Below, one piece after another: positions 46,759 to 56,152 of a DNA stretch of 64,000 bases. Under the pieces are notes generated by a model. It ran no database searches. It saw only the letters and a list, made by a program, of their open reading frames with translations, and was not told the DNA's origin. The stretch covers positions 62,001-126,000 of the forward strand of contig JABCZG010000013.1 of the NCBI GenBank assembly GCA_013289835.1. Direction: 5' to 3'. A program made the translations under genes and the position numbers. Position 1 is the stretch's first letter; every line of letters begins with the position of its first letter. This DNA comes from Acidobacteriota bacterium (GTDB lineage: Bacteria; Acidobacteriota; Terriglobia; Acidiferrales; UBA7541).

Positions 46759-47474
46759 ACAGCGCCACAATCCTGGTGGTGGACGACGAGCCCCAAATCC
46801 GGCGCGTCCTGCGCTCCACCTTGTCCAGCCAGGGCTACGTCATTACGGAGGCCAAGACTGGCGAAGAAGCTGTGGAATCGGTGCGGAAAAACAAGCCTGA
46901 CCTTGTGCTGCTCGACGTGAATATGCCGGGCATGGGAGGAGTCGAGGCGTGCCGCGAGATTCGCAGGTCGTCGGAGGCGCCGATCATCATGCTGACGGTT
47001 CGCAACGCCGAGCGCGACAAGGTCTCCGCGCTGGACGCCGGCGCGGACGATTATGTGGTCAAGCCATTTGGAATTGAAGAGTTGCTGGCGCGCATCCGCG
47101 CGGCGCTACGGCGATTCGCGCCGGGAGACGCGATGCCACCCTACGTCTCGAAAGAGCTCACGCTGGATTTTGAGAGCCGGCAACTAACGGTGCGCGGCCA
47201 GGAAGTTCATCTGACGCCAAAGGAATTCGACGTCCTAAAACATTTGATCGGCAATCAGGGCAAACCGCTGACGCACCGGCGAATCCTGCAATCCGTGTGG
47301 GGACCGGATTACGGCGAGGAAACAGAAAATTTACGAGTGGTCATCAACCAATTGCGGAAAAAGATTGAGACGGATCCAGCGCACCCGAAATATATTCGAA
47401 CGGAGCCGTGGGTGGGATATCGCTTTCAGCCGCCGCGCCCGAGCGCAGCAAAAACTTCTTCTCGAAAAACCTGA
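46755..47474 (+). CDS. kdpE: KdpE response regulator
   Basis: A 239-residue OmpR/PhoB-type regulator: receiver (about 1-118; LVLLDVNMPGMGG holds the phospho-Asp) and a winged-helix domain (about 130-230; RQLTVRGQEVHLTPKEFDVLKHLI). It would be phosphorylated by the split KdpD and activate the kdpFABC operon. It overlaps the kinase gene and converges on kdpC with a 3-bp gap. Confidence 0.94.
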   Translation: MNSATILVVDDEPQIRRVLRSTLSSQGYVITEAKTGEEAVESVRKNKPDLVLLDVNMPGMGGVEACREIRRSSEAPIIMLTVRNAERDKVSALDAGADDYVVKPFGIEELLARIRAALRRFAPGDAMPPYVSKELTLDFESRQLTVRGQEVHLTPKEFDVLKHLIGNQGKPLTHRRILQSVWGPDYGEETENLRVVINQLRKKIETDPAHPKYIRTEPWVGYRFQPPRPSAAKTSSRKT

Positions 47475-47477
47475 TTC

Positions 47478-48050
47478 CTATCGCCTTGGATGCGTGGCGT
47501 CCAGGTCCAGGTTTAGTTCCAGCACATTGACGCGTGGCTCGCCAAGAATGCCGAACTGCCTTCCCATGGTGTGCTTGGCGACGAGTACGAGAACATCTTC
47601 GGTACTCATGCCGCGCTCGCGCGCGACGCGCGGAATCTGGAACTCCGCGGCGGCCGGTGAGATGTCCGGGTCGAGCCCCGATCCGGATGAGGTGACGAGG
47701 TCCACGGGGATCGGCGTGCCCGGATTTTCCGCCTGCAGTTTTTCCACGTCCGCCTTAACGCGATCGATGAGTTGGTGATTCGTTGGGCCAAAATTCGATG
47801 CGCCAGAAGAGCCCGCGTCATAACCGTTGCCAGCCGCAGACGGCCGGGAGTGGAAATAGGCTGGCGAAGAAAATGGCTGGCCGATGAGATGGGAGCCGAG
47901 AACCTGGTTGCCGCTCGTGATCAATCCACCGTTAGCTTGCGCAGGGAAGAAGAGTTGTCCGAGGCCTGTAACGGCGAGTGGATAGAGCAGCCCGAGCAGC
48001 ACCGTCGTTACCAAAGTCATCATGATCGCAATTCGCAGATTTTGTTTCAT
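47478..48050 (-). CDS. kdpC: KdpC subunit of the potassium-transporting ATPase
   Basis: A 190-residue subunit with one N-terminal membrane helix (MMTLVTTVLLGLLYPLAVTGL) and a periplasmic domain with GNQVLGSHLIGQPFSSPAYFHSRPSAAGNGYDAGSSGASNFGPTN-type blocks and DLVTSSGSGLDPDISPAAAEFQ. It stabilises the KdpFABC complex. ATG at 48050 lies 8 bp after the kdpB stop. Confidence 0.97.
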   Translation of the reverse strand: MKQNLRIAIMMTLVTTVLLGLLYPLAVTGLGQLFFPAQANGGLITSGNQVLGSHLIGQPFSSPAYFHSRPSAAGNGYDAGSSGASNFGPTNHQLIDRVKADVEKLQAENPGTPIPVDLVTSSGSGLDPDISPAAAEFQIPRVARERGMSTEDVLVLVAKHTMGRQFGILGEPRVNVLELNLDLDATHPRR

Positions 48051-48058
48051 CGGGTGCC

Positions 48059-50107
48059 TCAAGCCAAATGCAAATACGTGATCATCAAATCGATCAGCTT
48101 TATGCCAAAAAAGGGAGCGGCCACGCCGCCCAGACCATAAATCAGAAGGTTCTGCCGGAGCAACGCCGCGGCCCCCACCGGACGGTAGCGGACGCCGCGC
48201 AACGCCAGTGGAATAAGAGCAATGATGATGATGGCATTAAAAATCACAGCCGAGAGAATGGCGGACTGGGGCGTGTGAAGGTGCATTACATTGAGAACTT
48301 CGAGCTGGGGAAACGCCGCGGCAAACATAGCCGGGATGATGGCGAAATATTTTGCAACGTCGTTGGCCACGGAAAACGTGGTCAGCGCGCCACGAGTGAT
48401 GAGTAGTTGCTTTCCGATCTCGACGATTTCGATGAGCTTGGTCGGATTGGAGTCGAGGTCCACCATGTTGCCGGCTTCTTTTGCCGCTTGTGTGCCGGTA
48501 TTCATGGCCACGCCGACGTCGGCTTGCGCGAGGGCAGGCGCATCGTTGGTGCCGTCGCCGGTCATGGCGACAAGCTTGCCCTTGGCCTGCTCGCGTTTGA
48601 TGAGCGCCATTTTGTCTTCGGGCTTGGCCTCGGCGAGAAAATCGTCTACCCCGGCTTGACGGGCAATGGCGGCAGCCGTGAGCGGGTTGTCTCCGGTAAT
48701 CATCATGGTGCGGATGCCCATGGCGCGAAGATGGTCAAACCGTTCGCGCATGCCGCCTTTCACGATGTCCGTGAGGGCGATCGCGCCCAGGACGCGGTGG
48801 TTCTGCGCAACCAGAAGAGGAGTCCCGCCACCGTTGGCGATCTCCCGGATGATTTGCTTGATCTCCGGAGGCACCGCTTGACCTCTCTCCGCGGCATATT
48901 TCTCGATGGCTTCGGGAGCGCCTTTGCGAATCTCCAAGCCGTCCATGTCCACACCGGACATGCGGGTTTGCGCGGAGAAGGGAATAAAGGTCGGATTGTG
49001 GGGAGCCAGTTCGCGGCCGCGAAGGCCGTATTTTTCCTTGGCCAGTACAACGATGGAGCGGCCCTCGGGTGTTTCATCGGCGAAGGACGCGAGCTGCGCC
49101 GCGCTGGCCAGATCCGATTCCTTCACGCTCGGGCACGGATACAGCAAAGTGGCCTGACGATTACCAAGGGTTATGGTTCCCGTTTTGTCGAGCAGCAGCA
49201 CATCAACGTCACCGGAAGCTTCCACGGCGCGCCCAGACATGGCGATGACGTTGCGTTGGATAAGCCGATCCATGCCGGCAATGCCGATGGCCGACAGGAG
49301 GCCGCCAATCGTAGTGGGAATTAAGCAGACGAGGAGGGACACGAGTACAAAGATTGTCTGCGGAGCGCCGGAGTAGATGGCAAAAGGCTGCAATGTGGCG
49401 ACGGCCAGAAGAAAAATGATCGTCAAGCCTGCCAGCAGAATGTTGAGAGCAATCTCGTTGGGCGTTTTCTGACGCGATGCGCCTTCCACCAGGCGGATCA
49501 TGCGGTCGAGGAACGTTTCTCCGGGATTCGAAGTGATGCGCACGCGGATTTCATCCGAGAGCACGCGCGTCCCGCCAGTGACGGCCGAGCGGTCGCCGCC
49601 CGATTCGCGGATGACCGGAGCGGACTCGCCGGTGATAGCGGACTCATCCACGGAGGCAACTCCCTCAATGACTTCACCGTCTCCGGGAATGAATTCTCCT
49701 GCAGAAACCAAGACGATGTCCCCGGTGCGCAATTTCGAGCTGGACACGATCTCCGTACAACCATCAGGGCGCAGGCGGCGCGCTTCCGTTTCCGCCCGTG
49801 CCTTCCGCAGGGTTTCCGCCTGAGCCTTCCCCCGGCCTTCCGCCATGGCCTCGGCAAAATTAGCAAATAAAACGGTGAACCAAAGCCACAGCGTGATCTG
49901 CAAGCCGAAGCCAAACTGTCCGGCGTGCCGCAATGTATCACGCACCAGTTGAATCGAGGTGAGAAGCGCCCCGACCTCCACGACAAACATGACGGGATTC
50001 TTGATCATGGTGCGTGGGTGCAATTTCTTGAACGAGTCGACGATGGCGGTCTTCAGGATTCTCGTATCCGCCAGTGCTGCTGCCTTTGCTTGTGAGACGT
50101 GTTCCAT
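48059..50107 (-). CDS. kdpB: KdpB catalytic P-type ATPase subunit
   Basis: A 682-residue P-type ATPase, the ATP-hydrolysing subunit for high-affinity K+ uptake. Motifs: TGES (A domain), [12 protein letters not shown] with the phosphorylated Asp, [15 protein letters not shown] near the hinge, and paired membrane helices. Length equals that of the E. coli protein. 7 bp after kdpA. Confidence 0.98.
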   Translation of the reverse strand: MEHVSQAKAAALADTRILKTAIVDSFKKLHPRTMIKNPVMFVVEVGALLTSIQLVRDTLRHAGQFGFGLQITLWLWFTVLFANFAEAMAEGRGKAQAETLRKARAETEARRLRPDGCTEIVSSSKLRTGDIVLVSAGEFIPGDGEVIEGVASVDESAITGESAPVIRESGGDRSAVTGGTRVLSDEIRVRITSNPGETFLDRMIRLVEGASRQKTPNEIALNILLAGLTIIFLLAVATLQPFAIYSGAPQTIFVLVSLLVCLIPTTIGGLLSAIGIAGMDRLIQRNVIAMSGRAVEASGDVDVLLLDKTGTITLGNRQATLLYPCPSVKESDLASAAQLASFADETPEGRSIVVLAKEKYGLRGRELAPHNPTFIPFSAQTRMSGVDMDGLEIRKGAPEAIEKYAAERGQAVPPEIKQIIREIANGGGTPLLVAQNHRVLGAIALTDIVKGGMRERFDHLRAMGIRTMMITGDNPLTAAAIARQAGVDDFLAEAKPEDKMALIKREQAKGKLVAMTGDGTNDAPALAQADVGVAMNTGTQAAKEAGNMVDLDSNPTKLIEIVEIGKQLLITRGALTTFSVANDVAKYFAIIPAMFAAAFPQLEVLNVMHLHTPQSAILSAVIFNAIIIIALIPLALRGVRYRPVGAAALLRQNLLIYGLGGVAAPFFGIKLIDLMITYLHLA

Positions 50108-50114
50108 ATATTCC

Positions 50115-51887
50115 TTAGAAGGACTTCCCGGAAAGCATCAACAGATGCTCAAGAATCGGGCCCAGGCTCAGCGCTGGGAAAAACGTAAGCGCCCCCACAA
50201 TCAGAATCGTGGAGATCAGCAGAACGCTGAACAGCGGGCCAGTCACGGGAAAAGTTCCGAGCGACGCCGGCGCGGTTTTCTTTCTTGCGAGATTGCCTGC
50301 AATCGCGAGAATGGGAATCACAACGAAGAATCTTCCAAGAAGCATGGCAAAGGCCGTGCTGGTGTTGTACCAGAGCGTATTCGCATTGATGCCGCCAAAC
50401 GCCGAGCCGTTATTGCCGACGGAAGAAGTGTAAGCATAAAGGATTTGCGAAAGACCGTGAGGACCAGGATTGCTGATGCTCGAGGTGCCGAACTTCGACA
50501 CCACTGCGATCGCGGCAAACAACAGAATGGTCAACGAAGAAATGAGCACCGACAACATGGCCATTTTCACGTCGAAGGTTTCGATTTTCTTGCCGAGGTA
50601 CTCGGGCGTGCGACCCACCATCAGGCCGGCGATAAAGACGGCCAAAATGACGAAGACGAGCATGCCGTACAAACCAGATCCGACGCCGCCAAAAATAACT
50701 TCGCCAAGCATGATGTTGACGAGCGGAATCATGCCGCCCAAGGGCGTGAACGAATCGTGCATGCCATTTACAGCGCCGCAGCTCGCATCGGTTGTGGTGG
50801 TGGCGAAGAGCGCTGAATTCGCGATGCCGAAGCGGACTTCTTTCCCTTCCATGTTTCCGCCCGAGTGCATGTCACTGGCAACTTGGTTGACGCCGGAAAG
50901 TTGAGGATTGCCCTTGGCTTCGGCCCAGTAGGTGGCGCTCACCCCGACAAGGAACAGCGCCGTCATAGCGGCCCAGACGGCCCAGCCATGGCGCCGCGAA
51001 CCGGTCATACGGCCCAGCGTGTACGTCAGCGCCGAGGGAATCGCAAAAATCAGAACCATCTCGAAGAAGTTTGAGAACGGTGTCGGATTCTCGAACGGAT
51101 GCGCGCTGTTGGCATTGAAGAAGCCGCCACCGTTCGTGCCGTACATTTTGATGATTTCTTGAGACGCGGTCGGACCAAGAGCGATCGTCTGTTGCGTCAC
51201 GATTTGAGTCGTGGTCTTTCCATCAGGACCTTGCGTCTGCACCGCCTGAGGCTCAACCAATTGCGCGGTGGCATAGGGCTTCAGGTTCTGAACGACGCCC
51301 TGCGAGACCAGCACGAGCGAGCCGACAAGGCACGCCGGCAGCAGCACCCATAGAAAACAGCGCGTGAGATCCACCCAGAAATTGCCGATGGAATTTGATT
51401 CATGCCGGGCCACGCCACGGATCAATGCGATGGCCAGCGCAATGCCAACGGCCGCGGACGCAAAATTGTGATACGCAAGGCCCGCCATTTGCGTGAGGTA
51501 ACTCATCGTCGTTTCCGGCGTGTACGCTTGCCAATTGGTATTGGTCGTGAAAGATGCCGCGGTGTTCCACGCCAGATCGGGCGTGACGTTAGCGAGCTTC
51601 TGGGGATTAAACGGCAGCCAATGCTGGAGGCGTTCCATGAAGTAAAGCAGAAACATTGAAACGGCGCTGAAAAGCAGCATGCTGACGCCATACTCAATCC
51701 AGGACATTTCCTTCTGCTCATCAACCCCGGAAATGCGGTAGAGAATTTTTTCGACCGGGCGCAACACGGGATCGAGAAATGTACGTTCGCGTTCAAACAC
51801 GCGAACCAGGAAAATGCCCAGCGGTTTGGTAATGAGAAAAATGGCCGCGATGAAGAGCCCAATCTGAAACCATCCATTCGCAGTCAT
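50115..51887 (-). CDS. kdpA: KdpA potassium-channel-like subunit
   Basis: A 590-residue membrane subunit that selects potassium. Ten hydrophobic helices and selectivity-filter-like segments ([38 protein letters not shown]) are seen. ATG at 51887 was chosen; the frame upstream covers kdpF in another frame. Separated from kdpF by 2 bp. Confidence 0.98.
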   Translation of the reverse strand: MTANGWFQIGLFIAAIFLITKPLGIFLVRVFERERTFLDPVLRPVEKILYRISGVDEQKEMSWIEYGVSMLLFSAVSMFLLYFMERLQHWLPFNPQKLANVTPDLAWNTAASFTTNTNWQAYTPETTMSYLTQMAGLAYHNFASAAVGIALAIALIRGVARHESNSIGNFWVDLTRCFLWVLLPACLVGSLVLVSQGVVQNLKPYATAQLVEPQAVQTQGPDGKTTTQIVTQQTIALGPTASQEIIKMYGTNGGGFFNANSAHPFENPTPFSNFFEMVLIFAIPSALTYTLGRMTGSRRHGWAVWAAMTALFLVGVSATYWAEAKGNPQLSGVNQVASDMHSGGNMEGKEVRFGIANSALFATTTTDASCGAVNGMHDSFTPLGGMIPLVNIMLGEVIFGGVGSGLYGMLVFVILAVFIAGLMVGRTPEYLGKKIETFDVKMAMLSVLISSLTILLFAAIAVVSKFGTSSISNPGPHGLSQILYAYTSSVGNNGSAFGGINANTLWYNTSTAFAMLLGRFFVVIPILAIAGNLARKKTAPASLGTFPVTGPLFSVLLISTILIVGALTFFPALSLGPILEHLLMLSGKSF

Positions 51888-51889
51888 AG

Positions 51890-51976
51890 CTAGAATTTCT
51901 CCGGTTTCAGCAGCGCCACCAGCAGATACCCGAGCAGCAGCACACAAATGACGATGAGTACGATATTCCCCAGCAT
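51890..51976 (-). CDS. kdpF: KdpF small subunit
   Basis: A 28-residue single-helix membrane peptide directly before kdpA, too short for usual gene calling. It has the typical order of a hydrophobic helix ([19 protein letters not shown]) followed by LLKPEKF, the KdpF hallmark. GGAG precedes the ATG at 51976. KdpF stabilises the KdpABC complex. Confidence 0.9.
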   Translation of the reverse strand: MLGNIVLIVICVLLLGYLLVALLKPEKF

Positions 51977-51990
51977 AAAATTGCTCCGTC

Positions 51991-52077
51991 TTACTTCAGG
52001 CGTTCGCAAGCGCGAAGATAGAGGATGGCCACGCCAAAAAAGATTGCCGTCAACACGACGAAAACGATGTCGTTCAC
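51991..52077 (-). CDS. Second 28-residue membrane protein of the kdp operon
   Basis: A 28-residue frame directly upstream of kdpF, starting with GTG at 52077 after GGGAG. It has one hydrophobic helix ([19 protein letters not shown]) and a C-terminal RACERLK. It is not KdpF, but its position, size and ribosome-binding site suggest a real subunit or regulator. Short proteins ending in a Cys-Glu/Asp-Arg pattern occur before kdpF in some other phyla from memory, so this may be a family that usually goes unannotated. Confidence 0.65.
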   Translation of the reverse strand: MNDIVFVVLTAIFFGVAILYLRACERLK

Positions 52078-52097
52078 ATTTATCTCCCTATCGACGT

Positions 52098-52140
52098 TAA
52101 GGAATATATCCTTAGAAAGTGATGAATTGTACCTAAGGAT
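52098..52140 (-). promoter_or_regulatory. Candidate kdp operator repeats
   Basis: Three copies of TAAGGA/TCCTTA (52098-52103, 52109-52114, 52134-52139) lie just upstream of the first kdp gene. ATCCTTAG and CTAAGGAT form a perfect 8-bp inverted repeat with a 17-bp spacer (52108-52140). It could be the KdpE-binding region or a leader hairpin. TATATT within it could be a -10 element. Confidence 0.4.
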
Positions 52141-52180
52141 TTTGTGAGGAGGAAATCGGCTGGCGCGCTGTCCGTAAGTT

Positions 52181-54640
52181 TCAGTGAATGCGGGACTTGG
52201 GCCAGTATTCGAGCTCCAGCGAGGTGGTCATATTCTTCTGCAGGGCGGGCGCGAGCAGGGGAAACTTCCATTGTTCGTACTGCACGAAGGCCGAAACCGT
52301 CCACTCCCGTTTGACCCAGAAATCGGCGCGGACCGATGCGTCGTTTATGGTCCCCCCGCTGGGGATGAGCTGCGGGTCAACTTTGGCGTGGCGATACCCG
52401 AATTGAAGAAAATTGCGGGCGCTCAGCCAGTAGCGGCTCCAAGCTTGAATTCCAGATCCGTCGCGTCCAACCCAATCGCCCATCAAGATTTTTCGATTGG
52501 TGTACAAATCGTGATAGTAGTTGTCCCAGTAGATGTAGCGCCCCGGAACATCTTGCTCGACAGAATCCGTGAGCGGCGCCTCGACCCGCAGGTCGAGCTT
52601 CGACAAGCCAGGAAAATGCGTCAGATAAAGTCCCGGATCAATTCCAGCGCGACGCGGCGCCGCAAGAGGGGAAGGGTCGTCGGCGGAGATGGAGTCGTTA
52701 TAGATGGTGAGCCATTTGCGTAGCAATGGAACGCGGTAGCTGAAATCGAATCCCCCATCACGTTTTCCGGGGTCCTGTGCCGCAGGCTTGTTGACGTAGC
52801 TGGTCGCGCTAAAGTAGGACAAGAAAAGACGATACGGTGTCAGAGGACGGCCTTCGCCTCCGACCACGACCGTGCGCGTGAATCCGAACTCAAGATTTGG
52901 CGTGGGCTTGAAGCTGATTTTTTCGCCGTGAAAGAATGGATTTGGAGAAATTTGATGTCCCTGCAGCCTGCCGAAAAAAGCATCCCATCGCATGGGCCCG
53001 AGAAATTTGAGTGGGCCAGGCAAGCGAAACGGTGACACCCGATCGATGTGGAACAGTTGCACCGGCGGCGCATTGTCGCTGAGCAGCAGCGGCCCGCTTT
53101 CTCCCGTCCCCCACCACATGCTCTCTTGGCCATAGGAGATCTGCCAGTTGGCAACATTCATTCCAATGTAAGTGTCGAGAAGTCGGGCCTGGTTCCGCGC
53201 GGGCTGCGGGCTCGCGGGCAGTCCAACATTGTCGTCAATCGTATTCAGGGCATTTTGTACCTGCGGCGAATTCGTCGGCCCTGACGGCGCGTGCTGGTAT
53301 TCCCCGCGCAGGTACACAACCCATCGTCCCGCGGTGGCCCAGCCGGAAAATCCAGACACGTCGTTAAATCCCTCCTGGTAAGGCCGGCCGAAGTCGTTGA
53401 AGAGTGTTTGGCCGAAGTGATAACTGTCCGTGAGCGGCGGGCCGGAAATCTCTGTGAAGCGCGTGTATACGGATTCGAGTTGGATGGCGCGATTGCTTCC
53501 GCCCCCAAGCAGCGTCAGCTCCGGCAAAAACTCCCGGCGTAAGGAATCGTAGAGCTTGGAAGCCTCTCCCCCCTCAGCAGCATCGGCAAACTCTTCTTCT
53601 GCTTCGTTTACAAGACGCGCGCATTCCAATCGCGTCCACGGCTTCATTCCCAGAATCGCGTCGTTCATCGCTCCCATGCCCACCAGCCGATCGAAAAGCG
53701 GATAGATCCAGCTATCCAGGGGAACGTAGGGCGATCCCATGGCACTCGGCGTTCGATCCGTCGGGATTACCGGCGAGTCCGAGAGATTTCCCACAACGCC
53801 GCCACCCACATCTCGATTGTGATGGGCTCGATACGTTTGCCAGCCAACCAGCCAACCGATGCCGCTCCCCACGAGTACATCGGATGGGAAATGCTCTTTG
53901 CCTTGAATTCTCGCAATAGAAATCGCCGATGCCGCGCCATAGACCAGAATCTTCGTGAAAGGCCCGGGATATTCATGCGCAATTACGCTGGCAATGGCCC
54001 ATGCAGCGGTCGCATGGTCTGAGGGAAAGGAGTTGCCACCTTGCCCAAATTTGCCGTGAGACGAGTCCACGTACGGCCTTTCTCGCCCCATGGCATATTG
54101 CAGCCCTGTCGAAACCAGCAGTCCGTCCACAGCCGCTTCGCCGCTGAGGATTCCCGCTTCTCGCTTATGCGGGTCGTGGGTCGCCTTTCCCCACAGGTAC
54201 ATGCCGCCAACGGCGCCGGCCATTCCTGCGATTCCATAATTCGAGAAATCTCGATTGTTCTTTAGCGTACCTGGAGAGTTGTAAAGATGGAGACTCACAT
54301 CATGGTCGGTCACCAGCAGGCCGGCGGTGAGCCCCATAAATGGCACAAACCAATCAGCATGTCCGAGCCGCAGATGAGAAGGGCTTGCCCAGATTTCGCG
54401 TTGATCGCGGGCGATGTTTCGGATGGTCTGGAGCCCAAGTTCATTTTCATGCGATTCATTTGCTGCTTCTTCCGGATTTGCCCTGGCTGCTATCCCCTTT
54501 GAAGAGGAATCCTGCGAAGCCTCTTGCGCTTCAACCCGGGTGAGACTCGCGCAAGCCAAGCTGATCACGGAGACCAAGCCTACTGTACAGAAGCGCGTAG
54601 GCCATCGCGCCGCTCTATTGGTTTTGCCGAAATGGTTCAC
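52181..54640 (-). CDS. PAP2 phosphatase - Wzi-like outer-membrane fusion protein
   Basis: An 819-residue protein joining two modules. Residues about 95-265 form a PAP2 lipid phosphatase: GRERP (185-189), PSDH (206-209), and Arg244 with His250 near SIARIQGKEHFPSD. This is the complete three-motif catalytic site. Residues about 300-819 form a Wzi (capsule assembly) beta-barrel domain (WQISYGQESMWWGTGESGPLLLSDNAP). Wzi binds capsular polysaccharide at the outer membrane. The joint suggests phosphate removal from a lipid carrier linked with glycan handling. N-terminal signal-like segment at 15-40. Starts with GTG at 54640. Confidence 0.85.
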   Translation of the reverse strand: MNHFGKTNRAARWPTRFCTVGLVSVISLACASLTRVEAQEASQDSSSKGIAARANPEEAANESHENELGLQTIRNIARDQREIWASPSHLRLGHADWFVPFMGLTAGLLVTDHDVSLHLYNSPGTLKNNRDFSNYGIAGMAGAVGGMYLWGKATHDPHKREAGILSGEAAVDGLLVSTGLQYAMGRERPYVDSSHGKFGQGGNSFPSDHATAAWAIASVIAHEYPGPFTKILVYGAASAISIARIQGKEHFPSDVLVGSGIGWLVGWQTYRAHHNRDVGGGVVGNLSDSPVIPTDRTPSAMGSPYVPLDSWIYPLFDRLVGMGAMNDAILGMKPWTRLECARLVNEAEEEFADAAEGGEASKLYDSLRREFLPELTLLGGGSNRAIQLESVYTRFTEISGPPLTDSYHFGQTLFNDFGRPYQEGFNDVSGFSGWATAGRWVVYLRGEYQHAPSGPTNSPQVQNALNTIDDNVGLPASPQPARNQARLLDTYIGMNVANWQISYGQESMWWGTGESGPLLLSDNAPPVQLFHIDRVSPFRLPGPLKFLGPMRWDAFFGRLQGHQISPNPFFHGEKISFKPTPNLEFGFTRTVVVGGEGRPLTPYRLFLSYFSATSYVNKPAAQDPGKRDGGFDFSYRVPLLRKWLTIYNDSISADDPSPLAAPRRAGIDPGLYLTHFPGLSKLDLRVEAPLTDSVEQDVPGRYIYWDNYYHDLYTNRKILMGDWVGRDGSGIQAWSRYWLSARNFLQFGYRHAKVDPQLIPSGGTINDASVRADFWVKREWTVSAFVQYEQWKFPLLAPALQKNMTTSLELEYWPKSRIH

Positions 54641-54814
54641 GCCGAGCTACTGGGCACGAACACTGCCAATCGTAGAATCCGATGCGTGCCGTAAAGGCAT
54701 GGGAATCTATCGGTTGGCAAATGGAACGCTGAAGAAAAAGCGAATACGATTCCCAAAATGAAACGCGGAGTTCGGACTGGAGTGGCTCGTATGATGACCT
54801 GGGAACTTGCCTGA

Positions 54815-56152
54815 CTAGACGGGGAGCCGAAGCCGCGCTTCACAACCTCGAGCATCGGTTCGATTTGTCAGAGAGAGTTCGCCACCATGAGCTTCCGTGA
54901 TCTGGCGGCTGAGGACGAGCCCAATCCCCGATCCACCCTGTTTGGTCGTGAAAAAGGGAACGAAGAGATTCGTCGTCTGCGGGAGGCCCAGGCCATCATC
55001 CTCAACCCACACTTCGAGTTGCGAACCATGCCGGGACCAACCCACTCGAACACCTCCGCCCGTTTCAAGGGTCGCATCCGCCGCGTTGCGAATGAGATTA
55101 ATCAGCAGCTGCTCCAATTGATCGGCGTCCGCGGAGATGACCACCTCCGGGCCGATCACAACTTCCACTTTCACGCGGGGTTCGAGTTTGACCGTGCGAC
55201 AGATCCATTCCGATACTTTTACGGGCAACAGCTTCGGTTGCGGCAAACGCGCCAACTGCGCGTAGGCAGCCATAAATCGCCCGAGCGCTTCCGTACGAGA
55301 ACGAATGATAGACAGCCCCTGTCGCAAATCGTCCAAAATGGCTGCCGAGGATCCACTTTGCAATTCGGGAGACTTAGCTGCGGTGATGAGCCCGCTTTCG
55401 AGGCCTTGCGCCACGGACTGAATCGGTGCCAGCGAATTATTTAGTTCGTGTCCCAGAACGCGGATCAGTCGCTGCCACGCTTTGCGCTCTTCATCCCGCA
55501 ACGTGCGGCTCAGGTCGCTCAGCACCACCAGATGATGCGGCAAGCCTCCCTGGCGAAATGTCCCGCGCCGCAGTCCCCAACGGCCGGAGCCGCCGGGGAA
55601 GCTCAGTTCCATGGTGCGCGCCGGGTCGCCTTGCAGGCAAGGAGCCAGTCCCAGTTCCTCCGCCGTGAAACCTAGCAGACGTTCCGCGGGACGCGACATC
55701 AATCGTTCGCCCGCGCGATTGACGAGGCGCAGCTTCGATTCGTGGTCAAACGTGAATATGGCGAGGTCAATTTCCTCCATGGCCGTGCGCAAGAGTGCCG
55801 TGGCTTCCATCGCCCCGAGGCGCTGTTGCCGCAGCGTCTCGCTGAGAGCGTTGACTTCGATCATGACCTCGCCCATCGCGTCGTCGCTACGCGCTCCTCT
55901 GGCGCGCAACGAGAAATCCTCCTCGCGCAATGCGGCCAGAAGGTTCGAGAGCGTTTGCAGAGAGAAGACCACGCGGTGCTGAAGCGATAGGGCAAAACCC
56001 AGCCACAGAGAAAAAATGAGGAAGGTCAAAGTCCAGACGGTGCTGGAAGAAAACGTCCCCGTCCAAAGAAGGATGAGTGCAAGCAGCGAACCTGGAAAGC
56101 CCGCGGCCAGCGCGAGGAGCTGGATGCGGCGCTCATAAGTCATTTGCCTCAT
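54815..56152 (-). CDS. NtrY-like membrane histidine kinase
   Basis: A 445-residue sensor kinase. Two membrane helices at about residues 10-32 and 38-56 enclose only a few periplasmic residues, so it probably senses the membrane or a membrane protein. A HAMP-like segment and a PAS domain (about 115-215) follow, then HisKA with His235 (LGHELNNSLAPIQ) and an HATPase (NLIRNAADATLE, EDDGLGLP, GSGIGLVLSRQ). It overlaps the NtrC-type regulator by 4 bp (ATGA). The pair follows two ABC transporter units. Confidence 0.92.
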   Translation of the reverse strand: MRQMTYERRIQLLALAAGFPGSLLALILLWTGTFSSSTVWTLTFLIFSLWLGFALSLQHRVVFSLQTLSNLLAALREEDFSLRARGARSDDAMGEVMIEVNALSETLRQQRLGAMEATALLRTAMEEIDLAIFTFDHESKLRLVNRAGERLMSRPAERLLGFTAEELGLAPCLQGDPARTMELSFPGGSGRWGLRRGTFRQGGLPHHLVVLSDLSRTLRDEERKAWQRLIRVLGHELNNSLAPIQSVAQGLESGLITAAKSPELQSGSSAAILDDLRQGLSIIRSRTEALGRFMAAYAQLARLPQPKLLPVKVSEWICRTVKLEPRVKVEVVIGPEVVISADADQLEQLLINLIRNAADATLETGGGVRVGWSRHGSQLEVWVEDDGLGLPQTTNLFVPFFTTKQGGSGIGLVLSRQITEAHGGELSLTNRTDARGCEARLRLPV

